DNA of 64,000 nucleotides from Siphonodentalium dalli. Its lineage: Eukaryota; Mollusca; Scaphopoda; Gadilida; Siphonodentaliidae. The stretch spans positions 68,843,319 through 68,907,318 of the forward strand of contig CP136069.1 of NCBI GenBank assembly GCA_032622095.1, in the 5' to 3' direction. Below are positions 1 to 11,964 of this stretch, in pieces. Numbering within the stretch: position 1 is the stretch's first letter; every line of letters starts with the position of its first letter. The notes beneath the pieces were generated by a model. The model was not told where the DNA came from. It saw only the letters and a list, made by a program, of their open reading frames with translations, and did not search any database. Made by a program: the position numbers and the translations under genes.

Positions 1-563
1 CGATGTAAAACGGAATTATCCCAACATATTTCACTAAAGGAAACTTGGACTGTGTCTATACATAAGAATAATATTAAATTATAGTCATTTATCGCGACCT
101 ATGGGGCTGTTTATATACCATCGCACCGGATAACGTATATTAGACACCAACTAAAAAGTGTAATCCGAGACAATTTGTGTTGTATATGAAGTCGGGTTTA
201 TTTCATTCGTTTCTCAATGAATATATGCGTGAAATTTGAAATGCATGTTCGCATGGGAGTAAGTAATGCTTTTTACATTACTGTTGCATTTTTTCAAAAG
301 TATTCAGTTGTTTTCTTGTAATATATTTTAAGACCCCTGATGATAAGTTAGGGTGTCTCCGGTTGTATGGTATAGCGTGAAACAATGTGCGTAGGGTGGG
401 ACCAATACGCCGCGTGTAGAGACAACCCTACTAGGTTTCGATATATATGTAGCACACAACTGAAACTTATAACCCTTATTTAGAGTTGCATGCAGTCGAA
501 TAAAATATTATGCATTGAATAAAGTACAGAAAGTCTAAAAACTTGGGCCGAAATATCTACTTA

Positions 564-662
564 AATTATCGTTTTTGATACTTTGTTGATGACTTAGTCC
601 CTTATTTGGTCAATGACCAAATAAGGGACTAAGTCATCAACAAAGTATCAAAAACGATAATT
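564..662. repeat. Perfect 49-bp-arm palindrome
   Basis: The two arms are exact reverse complements around a single central A at 613 (TGGTCA-A-TGACCA at the tip). The right arm ends 28 bases before the proposed acceptor of mucin-like exon I. The second mucin exon (20047) has related upstream sequence but no such palindrome, so the structure arose or inserted after the duplication. A perfect hairpin this long suggests a recent foldback or template-switch event. Confidence 0.93.
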
Positions 663-690
663 ATGGGTCAGGAATATATATATTTGACAG

Positions 691-1191
691 TTCTGTCTGA
701 AGAAATAACATTCGAACACACGAGCACCACACCAGCCAACATCGACACGGCATCCACCATCGTCACCGCAGCAACAACAACCGACGGCACAACCCCGACA
801 TCTGCCAGCACCGATCCAGAAACCACCATCACCACACCGATAACGACCAGCACCACACGGGCAACCACCAGCACCACCCCGGTAACCAGCACCGATCCCA
901 CAACCACCACGACGACCGCCAGCACCGAATCGGCAACCACCAGCACAACCCCGACACCCACAACCGATACCATCGTAACCACCAGCACCACCCTTGTAAC
1001 CACCGGCACCACTCCGGTAACCAACAGCACCACCCCGGAAAACTCAACTGATAACTCGGCGACCACCAGCACCACCCCGATAACCACCAGCACCACACAG
1101 GGAACCACAGCCGAAACCACAACCACCAATAAGCAAAGCAATTACGGGTGTGAACACAACGCCAGTGCTAGTACTATGGACGGAAATTCAG
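691..1191 (+). CDS. Mucin-like Thr/Pro-rich exon I (phase 1-1 internal exon)
   Basis: This open stretch encodes about 167 residues dominated by Thr, Ser and Pro, with TTSTTP-like units. Such tracts are usually densely O-glycosylated stalks of secreted or membrane mucins. I place the 5' boundary at the acceptor TTTGACAG ending at 690 and the 3' boundary at the donor TTCAG|GTATAT at 1191/1192. Both junctions fall after codon position 1, so the exon is symmetrical and can be duplicated or skipped without changing frame. It begins LSEEIT and ends with NYGC followed by DGNSG; exon II at 20047-20745 has matching ends (LTEAIT; NNGC; SGNTG). NST and NAS sequons are present. An ATG at 663 would give a 178-residue ORF, but I see no signal peptide, and the conserved splice-like ends argue for an internal exon. 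The Val-rich reverse-strand ORF is its shadow. Confidence 0.6.
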
Positions 1192-1283
1192 GTATATAAT
1201 AATCGTTGAATTGTTGAAGCTACACCATTTGGGTTCCAAGGCTAAATATGGCTCCTCCTAAGAGAGTTTTTGAGTAATATATC
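1192..1283. other. Start of putative intron after exon I
   Basis: The GTATAT donor is followed by AT-rich sequence with nothing recognisable before the LINE remnant. If exon I splices to exon II, the intron is about 18.9 kb. Confidence 0.4.
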
Positions 1284-1876
1284 ATGTGTAGTCAAACATA
1301 CAATTTTCGACTTTTATCCTCCATCTGCTCGTCTCCAACACAAGCTGATGATATGACACTGTTGTCCCTCTCAAGTTACGGCTTACAACATATATGCGAT
1401 ATATGCACATCGTATAGTAAAAAGTGGCGCTTCGTGTATAATTCAAACAAATGTAAGGTCATCGTTTTTTAACGAAACGTCTCGCCAGAGTTGCAGCACA
1501 AGTAGGCGTCATTTTGGGCATACAAGTAAATAAGTACAGCTTTGTCAAAGAATTTGTTGAAGTCATTGTAGACAAAATCAGGTCAACGTTTTTCCTCTTA
1601 ATTAATGCTGGACTTTATGCCGGAGGGATCACTCCGTCGAGTTGCGCAACTATATACAAAACGATGGTGCTGCCAAAAGGATTATGTGGATCAGAATTTC
1701 AGTGTGGCATGTCTGTGTCAGACACTACTTCGCTCGAGAAAATCCATCGATTTTGCTTGAAACGCATTCAAGGGTTGTCTGTAAGGACGAGAACCGATAT
1801 TGTCATAGGTCTCATGGGTCTAGGCCCTATTTCCTCTTCTATAGATGCACTAAAACTCAGTTTGTCTGCATGGTAG
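1284..1876 (+). pseudogene. Decayed LINE reverse transcriptase, C-terminal part
   Basis: Fragments in different frames read as the end of a non-LTR retrotransposon. First comes an ADD catalytic-box remnant (QADDMTLLS) followed by YSKKWRFVYNSNKCKVIVF, the usual region after the RT palm. Further on are LPKGLCGSEFQCGMS and SLEKIHRFCLKRIQGL then RTRTDI, typical of the post-RT tail of LINEs common in molluscs. Stops and frameshifts separate the blocks (for example after 1470), and no endonuclease or RT N-terminus is present. It is a dead, 5'-truncated copy. Confidence 0.75.
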
Positions 1877-2004
1877 CCAAACTACACCTTTTAGCGGACT
1901 CGGCCTCCGGGTCGCGCAGTTCGACTTTTAAATCCGTCCCAAAAATTCCCATTTCTATAAATAAAACCCCCAGCGCAAACTCCAGCGCCCAGGCGAAACA
2001 ATAA

Positions 2005-2625
2005 TTTCCCGGGTTGGCAAAGTGCCTGGGCACTAACTTATCAATTTATCGCACCCGAAAAAGTCCATAACAAGTCCATAATATGTCTTTAAGCATATAT
2101 ATAAACTACGAAAACAAAAATTCTAAAGCATTAAACGATTTCTTGAAATTAAGTTTTTCTGAACAGTCTTCCTTGATTAAAGTGATGTGAAACACTCCGG
2201 CAGACAACGGGCAGAGTGATCAAATAGAAATTAAGAATAATCTTTCTGAAAGTAGTTATTTGTTACGAATATTAATCCAAATGGATGATACACAACGTCA
2301 TTATTATATATTAGTTAAATGCAATGACTCTCGATGGCGAAATCATTTTTGTTTAATTATAGCCGATAGTTGCGCCCCGAATCGAGATGTAAATATTTAC
2401 AATTTGGAGTAGTTCAGACGATGTTCTCTATGAAGTGGTGTGGTAGACATTTTTTGAAATTTTCAGTGATGTTAGTAGAATGATAACATTCCCCAGGTTG
2501 GCAAAGTGCCTGAGCACTAACTTATCAATTTCTCGCACCCGAAAAAGTCCATAACAAGTCCATAATATGTCTTTTAAGCATATATATAATCTCCGAAAAC
2601 TAAAATTCTAAAGCATTAAACGATT
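2005..2625. repeat. Dispersed repeat flanked by ~137-bp direct repeats
   Basis: The blocks 2005-2141 and 2489-2625 are nearly identical (GGTTGGCAAAGTGCCTG through TAAAGCATTAAACGATTT) and flank about 350 bp. The central part, beginning AGTGATGTGAAACACTCCGG at 2181, recurs in diverged form at 49583-49860 and 57263-57636. The third copy also carries part of the right flanking block. The layout resembles a small terminal-direct-repeat element or a partial tandem duplication. No ORF is present. Confidence 0.75.
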
Positions 2626-4849
2626 TGCTATATTTCCAGGGCATATATTTCATCTGATATTGCGAGAATCCATATATACTTTTTCACGAGAATCCAGGGT
2701 TATTTGCGAGAATATTTACGAGAATCTAGATTTGGATTCTCGCCGAAATATAAGCCCTGATTTCACTCTGAAGTGTACCCAAATGGCATAAATTGTACCG
2801 TGGTTCCCTTGTTCGCCAAAGTGGCATAAATTTATTTCAGGATAATACTAATTTTAGGCATTCATTTATATCACTGATATCAGGACAATAAATAGCCATT
2901 TCCATTGCATGGAACAGAAAAGAGCGTTATTGTTTATCGGTGTTGTTTTTGGAAGTGGTTGTAGTTCAATTTTATACGTTTCGACCCTCAATAAGTATTT
3001 CCGAACAAATGAATTATTAACAAGCGTGACATGACATCATTGACGAAGATAATTAAGTACGTACCAGTAGCCAAATACCTTAAGGTAAATGACAGTCTTT
3101 CGGCTGCTATTATCTGATTAATATTGATAATCTCATGTTGGTATCCTGCTTCTCTATTAGCCACCATGGAAAGAAGCAGAGCAAACATATCAGGTTTTAA
3201 AGTACACTGAGTTGCAGAACTGCCAGAACTTGGCAGAACTTCCAGAAGGCAAAAAACTAATCAGAGACAACGCATGCAACAATAATGGCGATATCTGCTT
3301 GATTTAGCCACCCATAAACACTTTTAAATATTGCATATCCTCGCGGTGAGGTTTACATTGCATTAGCAAAATAAATTATATTTTTCCTCCAATAAAATTG
3401 CCATTTTAGTTATGTTTTGTATCGCAAACGATGAATCTTCTAATTTTCATGGTAGCTGCCATTTGTATTGGGTCACGTGATCACCAAACGAGATCAGGGG
3501 AGATAATCAAAAAGTTACGGATAACCAGTAGATCCGCCCAACGCGTAGTAGTATTATTATTAGTACAAGAACAAAGGATCATTGAAATCTGCGATTATAC
3601 AAATCAACTTCGCAGGTGCGGTGGATATTTGCAGAACTGATCTTACCATCGTGTTATCAACACAAAATTGACTATTATTGATCAAATAACATCCCCATCA
3701 TAAATTAAATAAATGAAACAAAAATTTCTCTGCCTGGACTAATAAAAAAAATGGCGACATCTTCATGGAATTCTATCATTTCTGCGCATGCGCAAGAAAC
3801 TTCCAAATAAGGAGTTGCCATATAAGGAAACTGCAATTTCAATAATTACCAAGCAATTAAATTCTTAAAATGAGCTAAAATTTAACATTTTCTTTAAAAA
3901 ATTTACATTTTTATCTCTCGCGACATAATTATCACCAATAAAATCAAATTTGATTCATCGTGGAAGTTTGTCGGTGACTATAAATAATGTCACCATTCAA
4001 CTGAATGTTGTTGAGCATATTTCAACCAAATTTGGAAGTTTAAATGAATATTTTCTTCACACGCAAAGTCAAATTGACAAATTTCAGGATTTTAGCCTGC
4101 TTTGTTGGGACCAAAATTTGTTGTGTACACCCAAGGAACGTCTATAATGCCATGACCATGCTATAAACTAGCTTGAAATTGGCAAAACAATGAATTTTTT
4201 TTGGTTGAAAAAATTTACATGGGAATCTTCATAGAGAACGATTATTTTTCGATAAAAACGAAAATAATGCGAAATGAAAGTCGGCACTCGTCAGAATGGT
4301 GCAGAATAACATACGAGTCTTGTTATAAGCGAAAATTTGACCTCATTCGATAAATTAGTCTCTTAGTTAAGGAATCAATGGCGCTCGGACATGTGGAATT
4401 CCGTCGCAGACTGTACATGGCAGACGCAATTGTAAACACGCATCAAACACGCATCAAATTTACCTTTTGTGAGAATAACAAAAGCGCAACCTTGATCAAA
4501 TTAATACAATACACAACAACACATAGAATAAAACTGATATAAACACGGTATAAGTGAGAATAAGACGCGAATTTAGACGTGGAATTTGACAACATTTCTT
4601 CGCTTCGTTAGCAGAACCGACGCTATAAATATATCTGCTCAAGGCGATCAAGATTACCGAGATGCAGCTATCTGATTTGAAACAAATACCAAGCAATAAT
4701 CTTAACATAAAGTCAGAAATTTATTGTTTCATGATCGAACTGCGGACCTGATAATTATCGAAATATGTAGGCGAAATAATTTTTAATTAGTTAATCACAT
4801 GATATAGACATCAACACACTCTTAAAGACGCAATACACGGGTGTACCTA
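2626..4849. other. No gene recognised
   Basis: AT-rich sequence. Open frames at 2988-3188, 3431-3640, 3950-4147 and 4496-4708 are short, have no recognisable motif and look like chance. An AAAGAGCGTT decamer lies at 2919-2928. Confidence 0.6.
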
Positions 4850-7078
4850 AAACGCTGAATCAGCAGCTGATCAGCAGGTTATCACCTAAAACGCTGATCA
4901 GCAGATTTACCGATGTTAGTTTAACTCAAATATAACGCCGATGGCGGGCTGTAGGTTGTACAAATGGCACGTAATATATGTGTTATATACCAATATAAGA
5001 AGGGGACACATTTGGACCGCCCGCTATGTCCGTTCAGCAGTTCAAAATCCCGTTCAGCAGTTCATATCGAGCAGATCAGCAGATTATCACCTAAAACGCT
5101 GATCTGCAGATTTCCCGAGTTTAGTTTAACTCAAATATAACGACGATGGTGGGTTTTGGGTTGTGTAAATGACACGTAATACATGTATTATATGCTAATA
5201 CAGGAAGGGGACACATTTTCACCGCCCACCATGCCCGTTCAGCAGTTCAAAATCCCGTTCAGCAGTACGGCAGCTGCAGTTCAGCAGATTATCGCGAACG
5301 CAGTTTAACTCAATTGTAACGAAGTTAGTTGAGTTTAGGTGGTGTAAATGACTTCTAATTAATGGGACATAACCAGGTACATGGAGAAAGCCATTTGGCC
5401 GACGTTCACTCCAGTTCAGCAGTTCAAAATCCCGTTCAACAGTTCATATCTATAGGTTCAGCAGATTCACCGAAGGCGGTTTAACCGATTTTTAACGAGG
5501 ATAGTCGGGTAAGTGTTGTGCAAATGACATTTTATCGATGGTGCATAAAGACATACAGGAAGAAAACACGATTTGGCCGACATACACCCCAGTTCAGCAG
5601 TTCAAAATCCCGTTCAGCACTCTATTTGGGGCAGTTCAGCATAATTTCCAAAACTCAGTTTAACTGATTTTTAACAAATATATTCCGGTATAGGTGATGC
5701 AAATGGCATTTTATCGATGGCTCATAACCAGGTACATGAAGAAAAAAACCATTTGGCCGACGTCCACCCCAGATCAGCAGTTCAAAATCCCGTTCAGCAG
5801 TTCATTTCGAGCCGTTCAGCAGATTCCCCGAACGCAGTTTAACCGATTTTTAACGAGGATGGTCGGGTATTTGTTGTGCAAATGACATTGTATCGATGGT
5901 CCATAACGAAATACAGTAAGAACACACGATTTGGCCGACATACACCCCAGTTCAGCAGTTCAAAATTCCGTTCAGCACTTTATTTGGGGCAGATCAGCAG
6001 AATCTCCAAAACTCAGTTTAACTGATTTTTAACAAAGATATTCTTGTATAGGTAATGCAAATGACATTTTATCGATGGCTCATAACCAGGTTCATGGATA
6101 GAAAACCATTTGGCCGACGTCCACCCCAGATCAGCAGTTCAAAATCCCGTTCAGCAGTTCATATCGAGCCGTTCAGCAGATTCCCCGAACGCAGTTTAAC
6201 CGATTTTTAACGAGGATGGTCGGGTATTTGTTGTGCAAATGACATTGTATCGATGATCCATAACGAAATACAGTAAGAACACACGATTTGGCCGACATAC
6301 ACCCCAGTTCAGCAGTTCAAAATTCCGTTCAGCACTTTATTTGGGGCAGATCAGCAGAATCTCCAAAACTCAGTTTAACTGATTTTTAACAAAGATATTA
6401 TGGTATAGGTGATGCAAATGACATTTTATCGATGGCTCATAACCAGGTTCATGGATAGAAAACCATTTGGCCGACGTCCACCCCAGATCAGCAGTTCAAA
6501 ATCCCGTTCAGCAGTTCATATCGAGCCGTTCAGCAGATTCCCCGAACGCAGTTTAACCGATTTTTAACGAGGATGGTCGGGTATTTGTTGTGCAAATGAC
6601 ATTGTATCGATGGTCCATAACGAAATACAGTAAGAACACACGATTTGGCCGACATACACCCCAGTTCAGCAGTTCAAAATTCCGTTCAGCACTTTATTTG
6701 GGGCAGATCAGCAGAATCTCCAAAACTCAGTTTAACTGATTTTTAACAAAGATATTCTTAGTAGGTGATGCAAATGACATTTTATCGATGGCTCATAACC
6801 AGGTTCATGGATAGAAAACCATTTGGCCGACATCCACCCCAGATCAGCCGTTCAAAATCCCGTTCAGCACTTTTCCGGGAACAATTCAGCAGATTCCCCG
6901 AACGCAGTTTAACCTATTTTTAACGAGGATAGTCGGGTATATAATCTGCAAATGATTTGTTATCGATGGGACATAAGGAAATACAGGAATAAAACACGAT
7001 TTGACCGACTGCACCCCAGTTCAGCAGTTCAGCAGTTCAGAATCCCATTCAGCACTTTATTTGGGCAATTCAGCAGAT
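4850..7078. repeat. 178-bp satellite with A/B dimer (357-bp) higher-order structure
   Basis: Tandem monomers are marked by CAAATGACATTxTATCGATGG. Markers fall at 4971, 5166, 5345, 5521, 5700, 5879, 6058, 6236, 6415, 6593, 6771 and 6949, with 178-179 bp spacing through the middle. From 5345 two monomer types alternate strictly. Type A (GGCTCATAACCAGG, then GATCAGCAG) is at 5345, 5700, 6058, 6415 and 6771. Type B (GTCCATAACGAAATACAG, then GTTCAGCAG) is at 5521, 5879, 6236, 6593 and 6949. Central dimers are nearly identical while both ends are diverged, the usual outcome of unequal exchange. Each monomer contains repeated TTCAGCAG octamers and a TTTTTAAC box. The first two units form a third, older subtype. 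Confidence 0.93.
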
Positions 7079-7835
7079 GGAACATAGGGGGATAGAGGGG
7101 GACAATGAGCAAGAAACAAATGTATGGAAATTTGTACCTGACCAGGGGATTGTCATTGGATGGGCGTCTTTGGCATCGTCTGATATATAAGATCAATAAA
7201 GAGCGTTTAATATAAGCCAAGACGATATGTTAAAAAATTTGAGCACAAAAGTAAAATGATACGGAGGGGTGTTCGATATGTGTAAACATATTTTATTCTC
7301 TAAATCATGCACATGAATTAACAAGCTAATGGTACAAGTATAACATAAAGACAATTTTATTAGAGAATGGGATTTGGCAGAAAGCATGATGCTTATATCA
7401 GCCATGTCCCCATCTTTAGCATTCACAGGTGGTGTCTTTATTGATTATTCATAATGTTCTTTTCCCAGTTAGATTTTGCTTTCATGTTCAATGTTTCTAT
7501 CTTATTGGCTTTGTCAGCCATCTGGGGCATAGACTGTCAAACAGTAACTCATCATGAGTCACTGCTGGGCAGTCCATGCATCAGATGACCGGAATTGTTA
7601 CATGTATGTGACCTGACCCCAGACCTCACCCCATCATTTTCTAATAATCGTAGCTCAAAGTTCAAGTTTCGAAATCAAAACGACAAGAGAGTTGTGTCTT
7701 ATAGTATTACGAGCAAAATATAATACATGTATACTGAAATATATGATATTTTTCCACTTTTCTAAGTTATACTGTATAATTGGTAACTTCGAAGTCTAGT
7801 TTTCACACGTTCACGTTGTTTCATAGAGGCAGAAT
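7079..7835. other. No gene recognised between satellite and LINE
   Basis: Nothing coding is apparent. A decamer AAAGAGCGTT lies at 7198-7207. The region includes the presumed 3' end of the neighbouring minus-strand LINE. Confidence 0.5.
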
Positions 7836-10000
7836 GTTTTATTTATTTATAAAGTTTATTTATAAAGTTAGCGACTTAGGAAAAGTTCAATTTGGAAATC
7901 GTTTAGATAAAATTATGAATTTTTGGACCCTCATAAATAAATCTATATTCTCTTCCAATGATAGTTTGTGGCTTCCATGTAGCAAGGTTTTTACTCCTGG
8001 TCTTGTTATTAATCCCCCAAAACACCTATCTCTTTCAACCAAATATCTGCGACAATAAAAAAGAAAATGTTCTGATGTTTCTTTGGCACCACAAATACAC
8101 AACGGACTATCTCTCAGATGGTTGCTGAAAAGATCATAGTTTAAATTACTGCATTCCAGTCTTAATCGGCAATGGTATATTTGATTTGCTCTCGTATATG
8201 CATATTCCAAGTATCTAGGACGCTCTTTGAGGTCACTATTCAAAAATGTTTTGAAGTCTGAGAGTGTTTCACATTTCCTCACTTCTGGTTTTAACTCGTT
8301 CCAAAGATTGATTGTGTGTGGAAGAAATGATTTCTGATAAGTAACTGAGTTGCAGAAAGGTACTCTAAGATCATCTGATCTCGTGTCATATCCACTAGTA
8401 CTCGATATTGTATTCGGAACAGCATTGTATAGATAAGGGGGAGTGAGTTTTTTCGTAATTTTAAAAAAGAGCATGAGTTTAGTATTTACTCTCCGTTTTG
8501 ATAATTTTTCCCACCCAACTTCTTGAAGAACTGTGCATTTATTACAACTTCTTGTTCCACCGGTTACTATTCTAGCGGCTTCGTACTGAATATCTTCTAG
8601 TGAATCGGCTTCTTCGCCTGTACAATTGTCCCATACCGAGGAAGCATATTCCAAGACGGGACGAATATAGGACAAGTAAATTCTTTCTAGAGTTCTTCTA
8701 TCAAGGATAAATTTATACTTCCTCAGTATGTACAATCTTTTGGACGCTCGGTTTTCAATATCTTCTATATGGTCTTTCCATTTACCCTGTCGGTTGAATG
8801 TCAGACCCAAATGTTTATGTGAGTCTACCTCATTTATTCTCTCGTTTGACATGTTTAGTACTGGTTGGTCAATAGGTATTTGTTTCCACGAAACAAGCAC
8901 GGATTCTGTTTTCAATGGGTTGAATTTAACTGCCCAGGTCTTTGACCAGTTGAATATTTTGTGTATAGGTCTGAATTGATCAAATCTGCAGCAATTGTGG
9001 GATCTTCTATAGCAATATAAAGTGATGTATCATCCGCAAATAATCTTATATTACATGTAATTCCCTCGACTATGTCGTTTATATACACGAGAAATAGGAG
9101 AGGGCAGATTATTGATCCTTGAGGCACTCCTGTTGTAACGTCTTTCCATGGCGAATTAAAGTTAGAAATTGTTACTCTTTGTTGTCTACAATCAAGATAG
9201 TTTTCAAGTAGTTTTAAAAGCTTCCCAGTTATCCCCATTCTTTTAAGTTTAAAGAGGAGACCCCTGTGCCAAACCTTATCGAACGCCTTGCTTATATCGC
9301 AGAATACACCCCTTATTTCCCTCCCATCGTCAAGGGCTGAGATAATATAATGGTAAATATCGATCAATTGGAATACTGTGCTATCGTTCGTTGTAAATCC
9401 CGACTGTAGGTCGGTTAAAAGCTTATTTGTTCGTAGGTATTTTGATATATGATAGAATAGACATTTCTCGAAGACCTTAGACAGACAACTGAGTAAGGAT
9501 ATTGGTCGATAATTGGATGGATCGCTGGGATCTCCATTTTTGAAAATTGGGCATACGTTTGCCTTTTTCCATTCTGAAGGAAAATACGACCGTTCAATGA
9601 AAACCCTGAAAGAGAATGCTAGTGGTTTAGCTAGTGATATCGTACAATTTTTTAATACTTTGGGACTAATACCATCGTATCCGGCCGCTTTCGATGTCTT
9701 GGTTGAGTTTAAACTTGCGAGTACACGTTCATCAGATATTTCAATGTCGCTCAGGCGCTTATCCATTAACCAATCAAAGATGGGTAACTCTAACTTATCT
9801 TCATCAGGTAAGGAGGAGATTTTACAAAAATAGTTATTTAATAAGTCTGCCTTTTCTTCATTTTCGGTTATTATAATCTGGTCAGTTTTTAGGGCTGGTA
9901 TTGGTTTAGGTTCGGGTTTCATGAGGTGGTTTAATGTTTTCGATATGTGAGGTTGAATCAAATTATTTGAAGAGACACTAGTAATCAGCACCAAAAAACA
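7836..10000 (-). mobile_element. 5'-truncated LINE (CR1/Jockey-type), one frameshift
   Basis: Read on the minus strand this is a non-LTR retrotransposon RT ORF. The N-terminal segment (about 8980-10000) has SKAAGYDGISPKVLK, FKNGDPSDPSNYRPISLL, DISKAFDKVWHRGLL, TGVPQGSIICPLLFLVYIND and the catalytic FADDTSLYI. The C-terminal segment (7887-8915) has SHKHLGLTF, SYIRPVLEYAS and a late CICG...H...C cluster, ending in SKRFPN and a stop. The two lie in different frames; at about 8990 one lost base moves the frame between the INSDL codons and the WAVKFNPLKTES block. The endonuclease domain is missing, as expected of 5' truncation during target-primed insertion. The AT-rich TTTATAAATAAA stretch near 7850 is probably the 3' tail. 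The copy cannot be autonomous but is far younger than the other LINE remnants here. Confidence 0.9.
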
Positions 10001-10036
10001 TTTATTGTAACTTGTAATATATATCTGCTTAAACAA

Positions 10037-10489
10037 AAGTAATCACCCTGTCGCCAACACCATGAACGCCAACTATTGAGATGTGTTAATTGTCACCACT
10101 AGCTTTGGGAAGATGAAAGCACTCTCAATGTTATTTATTTAAAATGAGGTGACAACAATTGTTGGGTTAAAACCTGTAGGTTATGAAGCCAGTGTCACAG
10201 TGGATCAACGGACACGGACCAAAACCGAAAGTCGTAGATTTCGAGGTGGAGAAAAAAAAGTCCACAAATATTTGTTGACATTTTTCAACGTGTTTTTTGG
10301 AATATAAACGGTTGGATATAATTTCTGACCAACTGAAGGTGAGTGAATAGTTCTTCACTAATGTTCGGGCAGCGCCATCGCTTCAGTTTGCCAGTGGTCT
10401 CTAAAATGGCAGATACGGTTCAATTCGTCAATACAATAACCAGAGAAAGCAATATATAATGACAGATACACCGGAAGCACCTAATATAC
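10037..10489. other. No gene recognised between LINE remnants
   Basis: No motif-bearing frame or clear repeat was found here. Confidence 0.5.
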
Positions 10490-11135
10490 TAGTATAGCAG
10501 CGTGAACAAGATTTGGGAATCCATATTGATTGATGATCAGTTAAAATTTGAGAAGCATGTCAGCACCGCCATTAATAAAACAAATCAAATCCTTGGTGTC
10601 ATATACAGGACTTTCACCGAACTAAATTCTAATACTTTCACGAGACGTTATACTCGCCAATGCTAGGGGCAATATTAGATTACGCTCACTGCATATAGGC
10701 CCTCACCTGCTTAAACATTGAAGGACATTAGCGTACAGATCGAGACGCGCAACCCGCATGATCCCATGGCTGCGGAAATATCCATATGAACACTGGCTTC
10801 ATTATCCTAGATCTTATGTCCCTAACATACAGGAGACTTCGTGGCGACCTGACAGATGTGTACAAGATAAAAAAGTGGACATTATAATATCAACCATGAT
10901 ACGTTATTTCCTGCTGCGACTTATACAGCAACGAGGGGACATCATCAAAAACTGATGGTCGACCGCAGCAACAGAGACATAAGAAAGTACTTTTTCACCC
11001 AGAGAATCCGACCTATGCGGAATGCTCTTCATAATCAAATAATTAACGCTGAATCCTTGGAACAATTTAAGGAATTGGTGGACTACCATTTCACCAGTAT
11101 AAATTATCAAACAGACTCCACATTAACATGTTAAT
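10490..11135 (+). pseudogene. Decayed LINE, post-RT tail
   Basis: Blocks in several frames match the end of a CR1-like LINE protein: EQDLGIHIDDQLKFEKHVS, then INKTNQILGVIYRTF, later LMSLTYRRLRGDLTDVYKI, and finally DRSNRDIRKYFFTQRI followed by WN-like residues (MRNALHNQII) and a stop near 11133. Several frameshifts and stops interrupt it and the RT core is absent. A GATAC/GATAT-rich stretch at 11205-11220 may be its short 3' tail. It is unrelated in sequence to the neighbouring minus-strand LINE. Confidence 0.75.
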
Positions 11136-11219
11136 CAATTGTTATTGTAAAATAAGTATGTAAGCACCGGAACTAAGAGTCGGTCAGACTCGTTTCGTGA
11201 AATATATGATACGATATGA

Positions 11220-11960
11220 TAACAACAACAACTTGTATTACTTCTAGTAACATTGCCTGGGTTAATAGTGACAAAACCTATAATTTTTCAGTATATCGCC
11301 AATTATAAAAAAATTGGCTGAATAGTTATATAAATCAATGCAAAGATTGACCCGTTTCCCCACACCCATATTGTAGTGTAAGCGTGACTTGAATTCACTA
11401 CTTCTGAATTTAATCAAGCAACCGTATTTAAACGGTAATAATATATTCTTTTTATAAAAGCATGTTTTCCATTCCGGAAGTTACATAATACAAAAACTCA
11501 TGGGACATTACTAGCTTCGATCGAACATAAAATAGAGTTATTCCTCCTTAATTGAATGTGAGATAGTACATGTACATATATCACTGGTTCGGATGACACC
11601 ACGTGGATCTAGATATTGCCAATAACGTCACAAACATACGGTGGCTGATTTGCGACATATTCAATACATATATTATCTCGAGATCTCGAGATATTATCTC
11701 GAGATAATTATGTCAGTGGAAACACCACAGTGAAATAAACCATAGTTAACCCATTTATGACAGGAGCTGCGCTGGTGCAGCATTAAATACCATGGCCAGT
11801 TCATTCTCTTATATATGCTAATCTCCCATAGGGATCCCGCTTATATAAGAGAATGCCCTGGCTTACAAGGTCAAGGTAAATATTGTTAAGCCAATGTATA
11901 CTCGCATATATATAAGAGAATGCATTGGCACAGGGTGTTCGCAAAATTTCAGGAAGCTCC
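11220..11960. other. No gene; short inverted sequences
   Basis: A dense TCTCGAGATCTCGAGATA palindromic stretch lies at about 11677-11710. CATTCTCTTATATATGC (about 11802) and its complement GCATATATATAAGAGAATG (about 11904) form a roughly 120-bp inverted pair that may be a small MITE. Confidence 0.5.
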
Positions 11961-11964
11961 AGTT

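Noticed and set aside
668-1141. Reverse-strand ORFs over mucin exon I (Val-rich and Trp/Cys-rich)
   Set aside because: Low-complexity shadows of the Thr/Pro repeat. Splice signals and paralogue conservation support the plus strand.
4850-7078. CRISPR-like array
   Set aside because: Units are contiguous 178-bp satellite monomers without short repeat/unique spacer structure, in a eukaryotic genome.
8728-9876. Plus-strand ORFs inside the minus-strand LINE
   Set aside because: Antisense shadows of the reverse transcriptase.
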